The notes: generated from the letters alone by a model not told the origin. A stretch of 34,179 nucleotides of DNA from CANJQJ01 sp964383565 (GCA_964383565.1 CAYLIK010000013.1:1-34179), one strand, 5' to 3'. Counted from the stretch's first letter, positions 24,034 to 32,497 are shown. Program-made: numbers and translations.

Positions 24034-25698
24034 ATGGCGGACGAGGGCGGTATCTTCATTGGCACGGGCGCTGGCGGTGCGCGGCAGGTCCTGAACCTGC
24101 GGCGGGCTAACCGTCATGGCCTGATCGCCGGGGCAACCGGCACGGGCAAGACGGTGACGCTGCAGGGCATTGCCGAGGGCTTCTCGAAAGTCGGCGTGCC
24201 GGTGTTCGTCGCTGACGTGAAGGGCGATTTGTCCGGCCTCGCCATGCCAGGCTCGCCCACCACCAAGCTGCACGAAATCTTCAAGGCGCGCGCTGCCGAG
24301 ATCGGCGACACCGACTGGGCCTATGCCGACACCCCGGTGCAGTTCTGGGATCTGTTCGGCGAACAAGGCCACCCGATCCGAACGACGGTCTCGGAGATGG
24401 GACCGCTGCTGCTCTCGCGGCTGATGGGTCTCAACGAAGTGCAGGAAGGCGTTTTGACCATCGCCTTCCATGTCGCCGACAAGGACGGGCTGCTCCTCCT
24501 GGATCTGGATGATCTGCAGTCGATGCTGGTTCATTGCGCCGAGCGCGCGGACGAGCTGTCGACCACCTATGGCAATGTGTCCAAACAGAGTGTCGGCACG
24601 ATCCAGCGCTCGCTGCTCCAGCTCCGCGCGCAGGGGGCCGAACATTTCTTCGGCGAGCCCGCGCTGTCGACCAAGGATTTCATCGGCGTCGACGATCAGG
24701 GCAGGGGTTTCGTCAATATCCTCGCCGCCGACAAGCTGATGGCGAGCCCGAAGCTTTACGCCACCTTCCTGCTCTGGCTGCTGAGCGAGCTGTTCGAAAG
24801 CCTTCCTGAAATCGGCGATCCCGACAAACCGACGCTCGTCTTCTTCTTTGATGAGGCCCATCTGCTGTTCGAGGATGCGCCACCCGCGCTGACCGAAAAG
24901 GTCGAGCAGGTTGTCCGACTGATTCGCTCGAAGGGCGTGGGCGTCTATTTCGTCACCCAGAACCCGATCGACATTCCCGACAAGATCGCTGGTCAGCTCG
25001 GCAACCGCGTTCAGCACGCGCTGCGCGCCTTCACCCCGCGCGATCAGCAGGCGGTCAAATCCGCCGCGACCACGTTCCGCGCCAATCCCGGCGTGGATGT
25101 GGCGACCATCATCACTGAGCTGAAAGTGGGCGAAGCGCTGGTTTCGCTGCTGCTTCCGGATGGATCACCATCCCCCGTCGAGCGCACTCTGATTAAGCCG
25201 CCCTGTACCCGCGTCGCTCCGGTGACGGCGGAGGAGCGCAAGGTGATGGTCCAGACCGATGCGGTCGGCGATAAATATGATGCGCTGGTCGATCGCGAAT
25301 CGGCCGAGGAACTGCTCAACGCCAAATCGCATGAGGCCGCCGCCGCCGCGGCCGAAGCCGCTGCGAAAACGGAAGCCGAAAAGGCAGCTGCTGCCCGGGC
25401 GAAGGAAGATGCGCGCGCCGCCAAGGAAGCTGAACGCGTCCGTATCGCGGCACAACGCGACGCCGATCGCCAGGCCAAGCTTGAAGCACAGGCACAGCGT
25501 CAGGCGGAGCGGGAGGCGGCCAACTCGCCTTGGAACAAGGCGGCGACCTCGGCCGCACGTTCGGCGTCCTCCGCCATCGGTCGCCAGGTCGCCAACGAAA
25601 TCAGCAAGCAGGTGTTCGGCAGTTCGCGCGGCGCGGGGTCGAGCGTGGTCGGCGGCATCGTGCGCGGCATCCTTGGCGGGCTGTTCAAGGGCCGATGA
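24034..25698 (+). CDS. HerA-like helicase/ATPase, YjgR (DUF853) family
   Basis: A 554-residue P-loop ATPase. Walker A GATGTGKT is at 33-40 and Walker B LVFFFDEAHLL at about 268-278, with VTQNPIDIP soon after. The family is HerA/VirB4-FtsK-like (DUF853, E. coli YjgR), whose physiological role is unclear. Residues about 430-510 are an Ala/Glu/Lys/Arg-rich coiled coil, and the C-terminus is Ser/Gly-rich with a repeated GGIVRGILGGLF hydrophobic end. ATG 24034 has a GGGAGGAG ribosome site; GTG 24019 lies inside that site and is unlikely. The stop overlaps the start of the next gene (ATGA). Confidence 0.88.
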   Translation: MADEGGIFIGTGAGGARQVLNLRRANRHGLIAGATGTGKTVTLQGIAEGFSKVGVPVFVADVKGDLSGLAMPGSPTTKLHEIFKARAAEIGDTDWAYADTPVQFWDLFGEQGHPIRTTVSEMGPLLLSRLMGLNEVQEGVLTIAFHVADKDGLLLLDLDDLQSMLVHCAERADELSTTYGNVSKQSVGTIQRSLLQLRAQGAEHFFGEPALSTKDFIGVDDQGRGFVNILAADKLMASPKLYATFLLWLLSELFESLPEIGDPDKPTLVFFFDEAHLLFEDAPPALTEKVEQVVRLIRSKGVGVYFVTQNPIDIPDKIAGQLGNRVQHALRAFTPRDQQAVKSAATTFRANPGVDVATIITELKVGEALVSLLLPDGSPSPVERTLIKPPCTRVAPVTAEERKVMVQTDAVGDKYDALVDRESAEELLNAKSHEAAAAAAEAAAKTEAEKAAAARAKEDARAAKEAERVRIAAQRDADRQAKLEAQAQRQAEREAANSPWNKAATSAARSASSAIGRQVANEISKQVFGSSRGAGSSVVGGIVRGILGGLFKGR

Positions 25699-26060
25699 GG
25701 GCGCCCTTCTTCCTGCTGCCCGCTCTGGCTGTCGCTGTCGCCCCGGCGCTGGCTGCGGACCAGCATCCGACCAGCTTTGTCGGCGTTTATGACGGCGGAC
25801 AGATGGAAATGGCAGCCGGGTTGGAACTCTCCAAGGACGGGCGCTTCCGTTACGGCCTAAGCTACGGCGCGCTTGACGAAGTGGCTTCCGGCACATGGTC
25901 AGTTACCGCCGATGCGGTCACGCTGGTGGTCCAGCAATATGAAAGCAACGATCCCAGCAGCGATGGCAAATTCGGCCCGTCGGTGTTGAAGGTCGAAAAA
26001 GGCGAACTGCTAATCCCCCGCTACGACCNNNNNNNNNNTTCGCTTCCGAAAGCAGGGTAA
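25695..26060 (+). CDS. Secreted protein of unknown function, end interrupted by assembly gap
   Basis: The gene starts with ATG overlapping the HerA-like stop (ATGA). A clear signal peptide (FFLLPALAVAVAPALAAD, cut near residue 21) precedes a small beta-rich domain with TSFVGVYDGGQMEMAAGLEL and DEVASGTWSVTADAVTLVVQ. That pattern looks like a short beta-barrel or lipocalin-like fold, but I do not recognise the family. Ten Ns at 26029-26038 interrupt it. The frame passes through only if the gap is really ten bases, which is often just a placeholder, so the C-terminus as written (SLPKAG then stop) may not belong to this protein. About 111 residues precede the gap. Confidence 0.65.
   Translation: MRAPFFLLPALAVAVAPALAADQHPTSFVGVYDGGQMEMAAGLELSKDGRFRYGLSYGALDEVASGTWSVTADAVTLVVQQYESNDPSSDGKFGPSVLKVEKGELLIPRYDXXXXSLPKAG
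26029..26038. other. Assembly gap (10 N)
   Basis: Ten undetermined bases join two contigs. The true gap length is not known. A GC-rich perfect hairpin begins 31 bases to the right and may have broken the assembly. Confidence 0.99.
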
Positions 26061-26316
26061 GTAAAGAGCCCCTCCCCTTCAGGGGAGGGGTTGGGGTGGG
26101 GGAGTCCGGTATCGGTCCTATCTGGCGACTTCGTCCAAATAATTTTCCTACAGCCATAACTTCATGCCATGCAGACCATGGCTCTTTGAAATCGCCGGAA
26201 AACCGCCATTTTCGTGCGCACGTAAGCTACGACATGCGCGATGTTTATGAAGTTACGCGTTTATCGACTAACACATTGATATTTATGGATCCTATCCAAA
26301 GCATGGGCCGGAAACC
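26061..26316. other. Intergenic stretch after the gap; no gene seen
   Basis: Apart from the hairpin at 26069-26090 and an 18-base stretch at 26196-26213 resembling one arm of the palindrome at 14304-14446, I see nothing here. It is more AT-rich than its surroundings. The plus-strand open frame crossing it runs into the next gene in antisense and has no credible protein features. Confidence 0.5.
26069..26090. repeat. GC-rich perfect hairpin, REP-like / terminator-like
   Basis: CCCCTCCCC (26069-26077) pairs perfectly with GGGGAGGGG (26082-26090) around a TTCA loop, followed by TTGGGGTGGGGG. Elements of this form are recurrent intergenic repeats in many high-GC alphaproteobacteria. It could terminate the plus-strand run ending in the secreted-protein gene, though no T-run follows. 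Confidence 0.7.
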
Positions 26317-26763
26317 TCAGCCCAGCTTGCCGAATTCCTTCTCGAAGGTCGCCGTATCGCCCCGGGCAAGGTAGCGGGCCTGCTCGATCCAGCGGTCGCG
26401 TTCGAGGCGACCCCGAAAGACGCCCATCTGTTCGTCGAGCGCTGCGCTTTCAGCGCCGCCAAGCGCGCCGAGCTGGGCGAAGCGGGTGATACCGAGCAGC
26501 TTGAGCTGGCCAGCGGCTTTGGGGCCAAGGCCCTTGATCCGGGTAAGGTCGTCGGGCGGACCTGCGAGATCCGGATGGGCATCGACGCCGAAAAGGGGCC
26601 CGGCAACATCTTCCACCGCAGCGGTCGCAGCGCTCACCACATCATTGGACTCGCTTGACGGATGTTCGGCAACATTCTTTCTGCCGCCGGCGCGCATCAG
26701 AAGGATAAGCCCGCCCACGATCACGACGATGGCGATTACTGCGATGATGATGGCGTTGTTCAT
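26317..26763 (-). CDS. Membrane-anchored helix-hairpin-helix protein
   Basis: A 148-residue protein. One membrane helix at residues 4-24 (AIIIAVIAIVVIVGGLILLM) is followed by a 50-residue acidic linker and a helix-hairpin-helix domain with LTRIKGLGPKAAGQLKLLGI and then FAQLGAL. Similar domains occur in proteins annotated as 'flap endonuclease-1-like' or DUF4332, where the domain may bind DNA or protein. ATG 26763 has GGAG ten bases ahead; a TTG at 26769 is an alternative. The role is unknown. It lies 43 bases downstream of purD on the same strand. Confidence 0.8.
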   Translation of the reverse strand: MNNAIIIAVIAIVVIVGGLILLMRAGGRKNVAEHPSSESNDVVSAATAAVEDVAGPLFGVDAHPDLAGPPDDLTRIKGLGPKAAGQLKLLGITRFAQLGALGGAESAALDEQMGVFRGRLERDRWIEQARYLARGDTATFEKEFGKLG

Positions 26764-26806
26764 GTCCAAAACTCTCCAGTCTTCAATTCATTAACGGCGT
26801 GCCCGC

Positions 26807-28087
26807 TCAGTCGTTCCGCGTCCGCGACAACTCTCGCCAGCCAATATCCCGCCGGAAGAAACCGCCGGGAAAATCAATCAGATCGACGGCGCGATAGGCC
26901 GTCTCCCGTGCCGCTACGATCGTTTCGCCGGCTGCGGTGACGTTGAGCACACGGCCTCCATTAGCCACGATATCAGCCCCGCTGGCGGCGGTGCCTGCGT
27001 GAAAGACGATCGCGCCGTCCTTCTCCGCTTCAGCCAGTCCGGCGATGCGGCTGCCCTTCTCGGGCGTGCCCGGATAGCCTTTCGCCGCCATGACGACCGT
27101 CAGCGCCGCACGATCCGCAAGCGGCACCGGGCCGACATCCTTCAGCCGGCCTTCGGCGATGGCCAGCAGCAGTTGGAGCAGATCGCCGTCGAAGCGCATC
27201 ATCAGCACCTGGCATTCGGGATCGCCAAAACGGCAATTATATTCGATCAGCTTCGGCCCCTCGGCCGTCAGGATCAGGCCCGCGTAAAGCACGCCCGAAT
27301 AGGGCGTGTCCGCTACCTTCATGGCGCGGACGGTGGGCAGCACGATCTCCTCCATCGCCCGCTGTTCGAGCTCGGGGGTGAGGATCGAGGCGGGGGAATA
27401 GGCGCCCATGCCGCCGGTATTGGGGCCGGTGTCGCCATCGCCGACGCGCTTGTGATCCTGAGCCGATCCGAACGCGATGACGGTGTCGCCGTCGGTCAGC
27501 GCGAAGAAGCTCGCCTCCTCGCCGGTCATGAATTCTTCGACCACGATCTCGGCGCCCGCGCTGCCGAAGCTGCCGCTGAACATGTCTTCGATCGCGGCCG
27601 TCGCCTGATCGTCGGTTTCAGCGATAATCACGCCCTTGCCGGCCGCAAGTCCGTCGGCCTTGATAACCACCGGCAGCCCGAACTGGGACAGGCCGGCAAG
27701 CGCAGCATCCTTGTCGGAGAAGCGCTGATAGGCGGCAGTCGGGATATTTTCCCGCGCGCACAGGTCCTTGACGAAACCCTTGGACCCTTCGAGCTGCGCG
27801 GCCGCCTTGCTGGGGCCGAAGACTGAGATATCCGCCGCGCTCAGCGTATCGGCGATGCCCTCGACCAATGGCTGCTCAGGGCCCACGACGACAAGGTCGA
27901 TCGTCTGGGAAAGGCAGAACTCGACGATCGCCGCATGATTTCCCATATCGAGCGCGACAAGCTCGGCATGCCGCGCGATGCCCGGATTGCCGGGGGCGGC
28001 ATAGAGCTTGCTCAGCGTCGGCGATTGCGCGAGCTTCCACGCCAACGCATGTTCACGCCCGCCCGAACCGAGTAACAGGACTTTCAT
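26807..28087 (-). CDS. purD: Phosphoribosylamine-glycine ligase
   Basis: A 426-residue GAR synthetase, which joins glycine to 5-phosphoribosylamine with ATP in purine synthesis. MKVLLLGSGGREHALAWKLA is the conserved N-terminal domain, followed by VVGPEQPLVEGI and VIKADGLAAGKGV (ATP-grasp). DTGPNTGGMGAYSPA and YNCRFGDPECQVLMMR complete the diagnostic motifs. The length is normal. The start ATG (28087-28085) overlaps by two bases the start of xseA on the opposite strand, so its GGGGAG ribosome site lies within xseA codons. Confidence 0.96.
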   Translation of the reverse strand: MKVLLLGSGGREHALAWKLAQSPTLSKLYAAPGNPGIARHAELVALDMGNHAAIVEFCLSQTIDLVVVGPEQPLVEGIADTLSAADISVFGPSKAAAQLEGSKGFVKDLCARENIPTAAYQRFSDKDAALAGLSQFGLPVVIKADGLAAGKGVIIAETDDQATAAIEDMFSGSFGSAGAEIVVEEFMTGEEASFFALTDGDTVIAFGSAQDHKRVGDGDTGPNTGGMGAYSPASILTPELEQRAMEEIVLPTVRAMKVADTPYSGVLYAGLILTAEGPKLIEYNCRFGDPECQVLMMRFDGDLLQLLLAIAEGRLKDVGPVPLADRAALTVVMAAKGYPGTPEKGSRIAGLAEAEKDGAIVFHAGTAASGADIVANGGRVLNVTAAGETIVAARETAYRAVDLIDFPGGFFRRDIGWRELSRTRND

Positions 28088-29444
28088 GGACGATTATCTC
28101 CCCGAACCGGCCCGGCTGTTAGCCGAGGAAATCGAAGGCGGCAACGCGCCCGCTTTGTCGGTGTCGGAGGTGGCCGGGGCGTTGAAGCGCGTGGTGGAGG
28201 ATGCCTTCGGCCATGTACGGCTGCGTGGCGAGATTTCCGGGTTCAAGCGGCACAGCTCGGGTCATTGCTATCTGACGCTCAAGGATGACCGCGCCTGTAT
28301 CGACGGCGTGATCTGGAAGGGGAGCGCCAGCGCGCTGCGCTTCCGCCCGGAGGACGGGATCGAGGTGATCGCCACAGGCAAGATCACCACCTATCCGGGG
28401 CGCTCCAAATATCAGATCGTGATCGAGCGGATGGAACTGGCAGGGCAGGGCGCGCTGATGGCGCTGCTCGACCAGCGCCGCCGCGCGCTGGCGGCGGAGG
28501 GGTTGTTCGATGCGGACCGCAAGCGGACCTTGCCGTTCCTGCCGAAATTGATCGGGGTGGTGACTTCGCCGACCGGCGCGGTGATCCGCGACATCCTGCA
28601 CCGGCTGGAGGATCGCTGCCCGAGCCATGTGTTGCTGTGGCCAGTCGCGGTGCAGGGTGAAGGGTCAGCTGAGCAAGTCGCGGCGGCGGTGCGTGGCTTT
28701 GCGCAGATGTCCCCGAGGCCCGATCTGCTGATCGTGGCGCGGGGCGGCGGCTCGATTGAGGATTTATGGGCGTTCAACGAGGAGATCGTGGTTCGGGCGG
28801 TTGCGGAGTCGCCGATTCCCACCATCTCCGCTGTCGGGCACGAAACCGATACGACGCTCTGCGATTTCGCGGCCGATGTGCGTGCGCCGACGCCGACCGC
28901 CGCCGCCGAAATGGCGGTGCCGGTGCGCGCGGAATTGCTGGCGGGGGTACGGACGCTGGGTTTGCGCGCCGAACGCTGCGCCAGCCGCTACCGCGAACGC
29001 GCGGGCGAAAAGCTGGAGACACTGAAGCGGCATTGGCCGACGCCCGAACAATTGCTCGGGCCGCAGCGACAGCGGTTCGACGACTGGTCCGGGCGTTTGC
29101 CACGCGCCTTATCGCGGCGTCTCGCTTTGGCTTCGGCGGCGCTCTCGAAATCGGCTGGCGCGCTCAGGCCGCGCCTGCTGGCCGAGCCGGTGCAGCGCGG
29201 GCGGGCTCGGCTCGACGCCCTGTGGCGTGAAGCGACCTTGCTGCATCCCGACCGGCCGCTGGAACGCGGCTATGCCCGCGTCGAGCGGCGCGGCGGCGGC
29301 GTGGTCATGTCGGGAGAGGCTGCGCGCGGGGCCGGAGCCCTGACGCTGGCGTTCAAGCGAGGCGACAAGGTCGACGTGCGGGTCGAAGGGGCTGGCCAGC
29401 CGCGCCCGGATCGGGTTAAAGTTGAGCAACCAAAGTTGCTGTAA
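28086..29444 (+). CDS. xseA: Exodeoxyribonuclease VII large subunit
   Basis: A 452-residue nuclease subunit that, with XseB, degrades single-stranded DNA. The N-terminal OB fold contains VRLRGEISGFKRHSSGHCYL, and the catalytic domain has FLPKLIGVVTSPTGAVIRDI, ARGGGSIEDLWAFNEE and SAVGHETDTTLCDFAADVRA. A coiled-coil region and a C-terminal LERGYARV segment follow. ATG 28086 has AGGA six bases ahead and gives the usual length; the longer frame to 28008 lies in antisense purD. The start codon shares two bases with purD's on the other strand. The small DUF2093 gene follows after 22 bases. Confidence 0.95.
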   Translation: MDDYLPEPARLLAEEIEGGNAPALSVSEVAGALKRVVEDAFGHVRLRGEISGFKRHSSGHCYLTLKDDRACIDGVIWKGSASALRFRPEDGIEVIATGKITTYPGRSKYQIVIERMELAGQGALMALLDQRRRALAAEGLFDADRKRTLPFLPKLIGVVTSPTGAVIRDILHRLEDRCPSHVLLWPVAVQGEGSAEQVAAAVRGFAQMSPRPDLLIVARGGGSIEDLWAFNEEIVVRAVAESPIPTISAVGHETDTTLCDFAADVRAPTPTAAAEMAVPVRAELLAGVRTLGLRAERCASRYRERAGEKLETLKRHWPTPEQLLGPQRQRFDDWSGRLPRALSRRLALASAALSKSAGALRPRLLAEPVQRGRARLDALWREATLLHPDRPLERGYARVERRGGGVVMSGEAARGAGALTLAFKRGDKVDVRVEGAGQPRPDRVKVEQPKLL

Positions 29445-29466
29445 TCATGAGGACAGGACGATCTCA

Positions 29467-29667
29467 ATGTTGATGTCGCAGGGTGGCCGCCCCGCCAAGC
29501 TTCATTATCTGGCGAACACCTTCCGGATGCTGATCCCGGGCGATCATGTCGTGTGCGCGGTCACGGGGCAGAAGATCCCGCTCGATGATCTCCGCTACTG
29601 GAGCGTCGAGAAGCAGGAACCCTACGCAACGCCCGAGATTGCCGTGAAGGCGGCGCTCGACGGTTGA
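29467..29667 (+). CDS. DUF2093 domain protein
   Basis: A 66-residue protein with the full DUF2093 pattern: GGRPAKLHYLANTFRMLIPG, HVVCAVTGQKIPLDDLRYWS and then EPYATPE. It is a small alphaproteobacterial family of unknown function, often found beside xseA. The single Cys and compact fold suggest a soluble protein. ATG 29467 follows AGGACAGGACG; the upstream extension to 29422 overlaps xseA. Its stop overlaps the TTG of the next gene (TTGA), so the M23 peptidase may depend on its translation. Confidence 0.88.
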   Translation: MLMSQGGRPAKLHYLANTFRMLIPGDHVVCAVTGQKIPLDDLRYWSVEKQEPYATPEIAVKAALDG

Positions 29668-30551
29668 GTTTCGTCTCGCGGCTGGGCCTTGCGCTCGGCG
29701 CGGTCGCGTTGGTGCCAGCCTGCACCACCACAAGCGTAAAACCGACGCCACCCGCTAGGGCGGACAGACCGGTCGAGCGGCCTCCCTTGGGCCGCTTTTC
29801 CTTTCAGGGAGCGATGACCCAAGGTGGGCTGCTGGTGGGCACTGCGCCGCCCGGCGCTGTGTCGGTCAGTCTGGACGGAAAATCAGTCGCGCTCGCGCCC
29901 GACGGGCAGTTCCTGATCGGTTTCGGCCGGGATGCAGAGCCGCAGGCACTCGTCGATGCCGTCCTCAGCGATGGTCGTCATGTGCGACAGATCCTTCAGA
30001 TCGCGCCGCGTACATGGGATATCCAGTCACTGCCGACCTTGCGGCGCGGTACGACGCCAACGCCCGAATTTCTCGCGCGCCGCAAGATCGAGCAGGAGCG
30101 CATCGCCAGCGCTCGCGCGATCCGCAGCGGGAGCGAAGGCTGGCGCCAGCGCTTCGTCTGGCCAGCGACGGGCCGGATCAGCGGGGTGTTCGGATCCCAG
30201 CGCATCTATGCTGGCGAACCCGGTGCGCCACACAGCGGCGTTGATGTCGCCCGGCCGAGTGGAACGCCGGTCGTCGCGCCGGCGGACGGCGTTGTGATAC
30301 TTGCCGCCGAGGTGCCATTTACGCTCGAAGGCAATCTGCTGATGATCGACCACGGCATGGGGCTTAACAGCGCCTTCCTGCACCTCAGTCGCATCGATGT
30401 GCGCGTGGGCGATCGGGTGTCGCGCGGGCAGATCGTCGGCGCCATCGGCGCGACCGGGCGTGCCACCGGGCCGCATCTTCACTGGGGCATGATGTGGAGC
30501 GGCGTGCGGATCGATCCGCAGCTGTTGGTGGGGCCGATGCCCCTCCCTTGA
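29664..30551 (+). CDS. M23 (LytM-type) peptidase, probable lipoprotein
   Basis: A 295-residue envelope peptidase. The signal peptide ends in a lipobox-like VPAC with Cys20. A linker and a small beta domain (about 45-125) precede the M23 domain, which keeps all zinc ligands: His190 and Asp194 (HSGVDVA) and His273 in the GPHLHWG motif. Such enzymes cut peptide cross-links in peptidoglycan. TTG 29664 is the only start that gives a signal peptide; it overlaps the DUF2093 stop. Because the catalytic residues are intact, it is probably active, unlike EnvC/NlpD-type activators. The end is 19 bases from a convergent response-regulator gene. Confidence 0.88.
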   Translation: MSFVSRLGLALGAVALVPACTTTSVKPTPPARADRPVERPPLGRFSFQGAMTQGGLLVGTAPPGAVSVSLDGKSVALAPDGQFLIGFGRDAEPQALVDAVLSDGRHVRQILQIAPRTWDIQSLPTLRRGTTPTPEFLARRKIEQERIASARAIRSGSEGWRQRFVWPATGRISGVFGSQRIYAGEPGAPHSGVDVARPSGTPVVAPADGVVILAAEVPFTLEGNLLMIDHGMGLNSAFLHLSRIDVRVGDRVSRGQIVGAIGATGRATGPHLHWGMMWSGVRIDPQLLVGPMPLP

Positions 30552-30561
30552 AGGGGACGGG
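30540..30561. terminator. Weak GC-rich hairpin at convergent gene ends
   Basis: CCCCTCCCTTGAAGGGGACG and the following GG form an imperfect inverted repeat over the stop codon of the M23 gene, resembling the hairpin at 26069-26090. It may end transcription from both sides, or be a decayed copy of the same repeat. Confidence 0.3.
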
Positions 30562-30570
30562 AATTAGCAA

Positions 30571-31371
30571 TTAATGCACGAAACGGGCGACGACTTCGCG
30601 ATAGCTGCGGCTCACCTTCACCTGCGCGCCGCTGTCCAGTACCAGGAAGCATTCGCCATTGGTGTGCGGCTTGACCTGCCGGACGAGATCGAGATTGACG
30701 ATCGTCGAGCGATGTACCCGCTGGAAACGGCGCGGATCAAGGCGTCGCTCCAGATCCTTCATCGTTTCGCGCAGGATCAGCGTGTTGTCGCCGGTGTAGA
30801 TGCACATATAGTCGCCGGCGGCGTCGATCCGTTCGATCGTGTCCACATCGACGCGGAAAATCTGGCCGCGATCCTTGACGTTGATGAGTTTCTCGAAACG
30901 ATTTGCGGCAGGGGCATCGCCTCCGTCGGTCATGGTCTCGGCGGCATCGGGCGCTACTTCGGCAAGGACTTCCTTGAGCCGTCCGATTTCCTCCACGCCT
31001 CGCTTTTCGGAGAGGCGCTGGCGGATGCGGTCAAGCGTATCGGCTAGGCGGGTCTCGTCGACCGGCTTCATCAGATAATCGGCCGCATCGGCTTCGAACG
31101 CGCGGATGGCGTGATCACTGTAGGCGGTGACGAAAACGAACAGCGGAGGTTCGACCTCCATCAAGCCCTGAATCACCGAGAAGCCGTCAAAGCCGGGCAT
31201 CTGGATGTCGAGGAAGACGAGATCGGGCTTGTGCGTCTTGATCGACCGGATCGCCTCACGCCCGTTCAGGCACTTGTCGATGATTTCGATGTCCTCATGC
31301 GGTTCGAGCCGGAGTTCGAGGCCCTGGATGGCGAGCGGCTCGTCGTCGACGAGGATGGTTCGGATGGTCAT
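30571..31371 (-). CDS. LytTR-family response regulator
   Basis: A 266-residue regulator. The receiver domain (1-120) has the acidic pair Asp9/Asp10, phospho-acceptor Asp55 (LVFLDIQMPG), Thr82 and Lys102 (YLMKPV). A linker of about 40 residues leads to a LytTR DNA-binding domain (about 165-264) with DAAGDYMCIYTGDNTLILRE and FQRVHRSTIVNL. LytTR regulators bind direct repeats and often control envelope, adhesion or virulence genes. The start overlaps the stop of the sensor kinase (ATGA). Targets are unknown; the adjacent peptidase lipoprotein is convergent, not part of the same operon. Confidence 0.93.
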   Translation of the reverse strand: MTIRTILVDDEPLAIQGLELRLEPHEDIEIIDKCLNGREAIRSIKTHKPDLVFLDIQMPGFDGFSVIQGLMEVEPPLFVFVTAYSDHAIRAFEADAADYLMKPVDETRLADTLDRIRQRLSEKRGVEEIGRLKEVLAEVAPDAAETMTDGGDAPAANRFEKLINVKDRGQIFRVDVDTIERIDAAGDYMCIYTGDNTLILRETMKDLERRLDPRRFQRVHRSTIVNLDLVRQVKPHTNGECFLVLDSGAQVKVSRSYREVVARFVH

Positions 31372-32462
31372 GCAGCTTCCTTGGTCCTATCCGTTTGGTA
31401 CGGGATTTCGATGGTAACGCTAAATCCCCCCTGCGGGTCCGACTGGATATCGAGACGATGCTCGGTTCCATAGGCTTGCGCCAGACGGTCCCGAATATTC
31501 GCCAAACCGACTCCCGTCGAATGAGTCGGTCTTGCTGTCCCCTCATGTGCTGCCGGCCCTGTATCCGACACCGAGATAAGTACGTGATCTCCTATGCGTT
31601 TTGCTTCAACCATGATGTCCGCCCCTTCTTCCTTGGGGGTGACGGCATATTTGATAGCATTTTCTACCAGAGGTTGAAGCAAAAGTGATGGCAACCGCGC
31701 GCGCTCGACCGAAGGATCGATCGAAAAGGTGGTCCGCAGCCGATCTTCGAACCGCATCTTCTCGATCTCGAGATAGAGTTTCAACGTCTCGATCTCCTGT
31801 GCAAGCGTCACCTGGGCGGTAGCCTCGTTGATCAGCGTGTAGCGCAGGAACGAGGACAGGCGCGAAAGCATCGCATTCGCGCGCTCGGTCTGCTTGAGTA
31901 GCACCAGCGTTGAAATCGAATTGAGCGTGTTGAACAGGAAGTGCGGATTGAGCTGATAGCGCAGCATGGCGAGCTGCGCGGAACTGGCCTGCACCTGAAG
32001 CCGCTCCATCTGATCGATCTTCTCTTCCAGCAGGATGTAGAAGTTGATGCCGTAATAGAGGGCGGACCATGCGGCGAGCAGCGCGAAGTCAAGCAGGATC
32101 GCGCCAAGGAACTGCGCACCTTCGGGAACCGTCGCCTGGCGGTAGAAGGTGGCATGGGACCATACTTCGATCGTCGAGAAGGCTGCGGAGGCGAAAAGCA
32201 CGATCAGGATCGAAAACGTCCATGTGATCGCTGGCCGCTGGTTAATCAGCCGGCGATATGCCGCCGCCATCAGCAGCGTCAGCGAATATCCGGTCGCCGT
32301 GGTGAGCGCGGTCGGGACGATGAAGAAAATGCCCATCGCGTTGGCGATGCCGCCAAGCGAGCGCAGCATGAAATAGCCGGCCCAGCCGGCCGACTGCAAT
32401 ATCCAGAAAGCGCGATTCTTGTCGTCGAAGAACGGCTTTGAACCAAGACCAAGTGGGGTCAT
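31368..32462 (-). CDS. Sensor histidine kinase, LytS/His_kinase type
   Basis: A 364-residue membrane sensor. About four membrane helices lie in residues 20-145. The His_kinase domain (PF06580) has the phospho-acceptor His174 in YQLNPHFLFNTLNSIS. The ATPase part has LPSLLLQPLVENAIKYAV (N box), ISVSDTGPA (G1) and GVGLANIRDRL (G2). It lacks a large extracellular sensor loop, so it probably detects a membrane-related signal. It is coupled to the LytTR regulator by a 4-base overlap, forming a complete two-component system. Confidence 0.93.
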   Translation of the reverse strand: MTPLGLGSKPFFDDKNRAFWILQSAGWAGYFMLRSLGGIANAMGIFFIVPTALTTATGYSLTLLMAAAYRRLINQRPAITWTFSILIVLFASAAFSTIEVWSHATFYRQATVPEGAQFLGAILLDFALLAAWSALYYGINFYILLEEKIDQMERLQVQASSAQLAMLRYQLNPHFLFNTLNSISTLVLLKQTERANAMLSRLSSFLRYTLINEATAQVTLAQEIETLKLYLEIEKMRFEDRLRTTFSIDPSVERARLPSLLLQPLVENAIKYAVTPKEEGADIMVEAKRIGDHVLISVSDTGPAAHEGTARPTHSTGVGLANIRDRLAQAYGTEHRLDIQSDPQGGFSVTIEIPYQTDRTKEAA

Positions 32463-32497
32463 GCAGCGGCTCTAGCCGATTCCGTAAAAAGGGCAAA

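Noticed and set aside
23512..25017. Leftward open frame of 501 codons
   Set aside because: Spans the end of the protease gene and much of the HerA-like gene in antisense; both of those have full motifs.
26096..26374. Small rightward frame after the assembly gap
   Set aside because: Runs into the helix-hairpin-helix gene in antisense; composition is not protein-like.
26999..27826. Rightward open frame of 275 codons
   Set aside because: Antisense to purD, with no domain.
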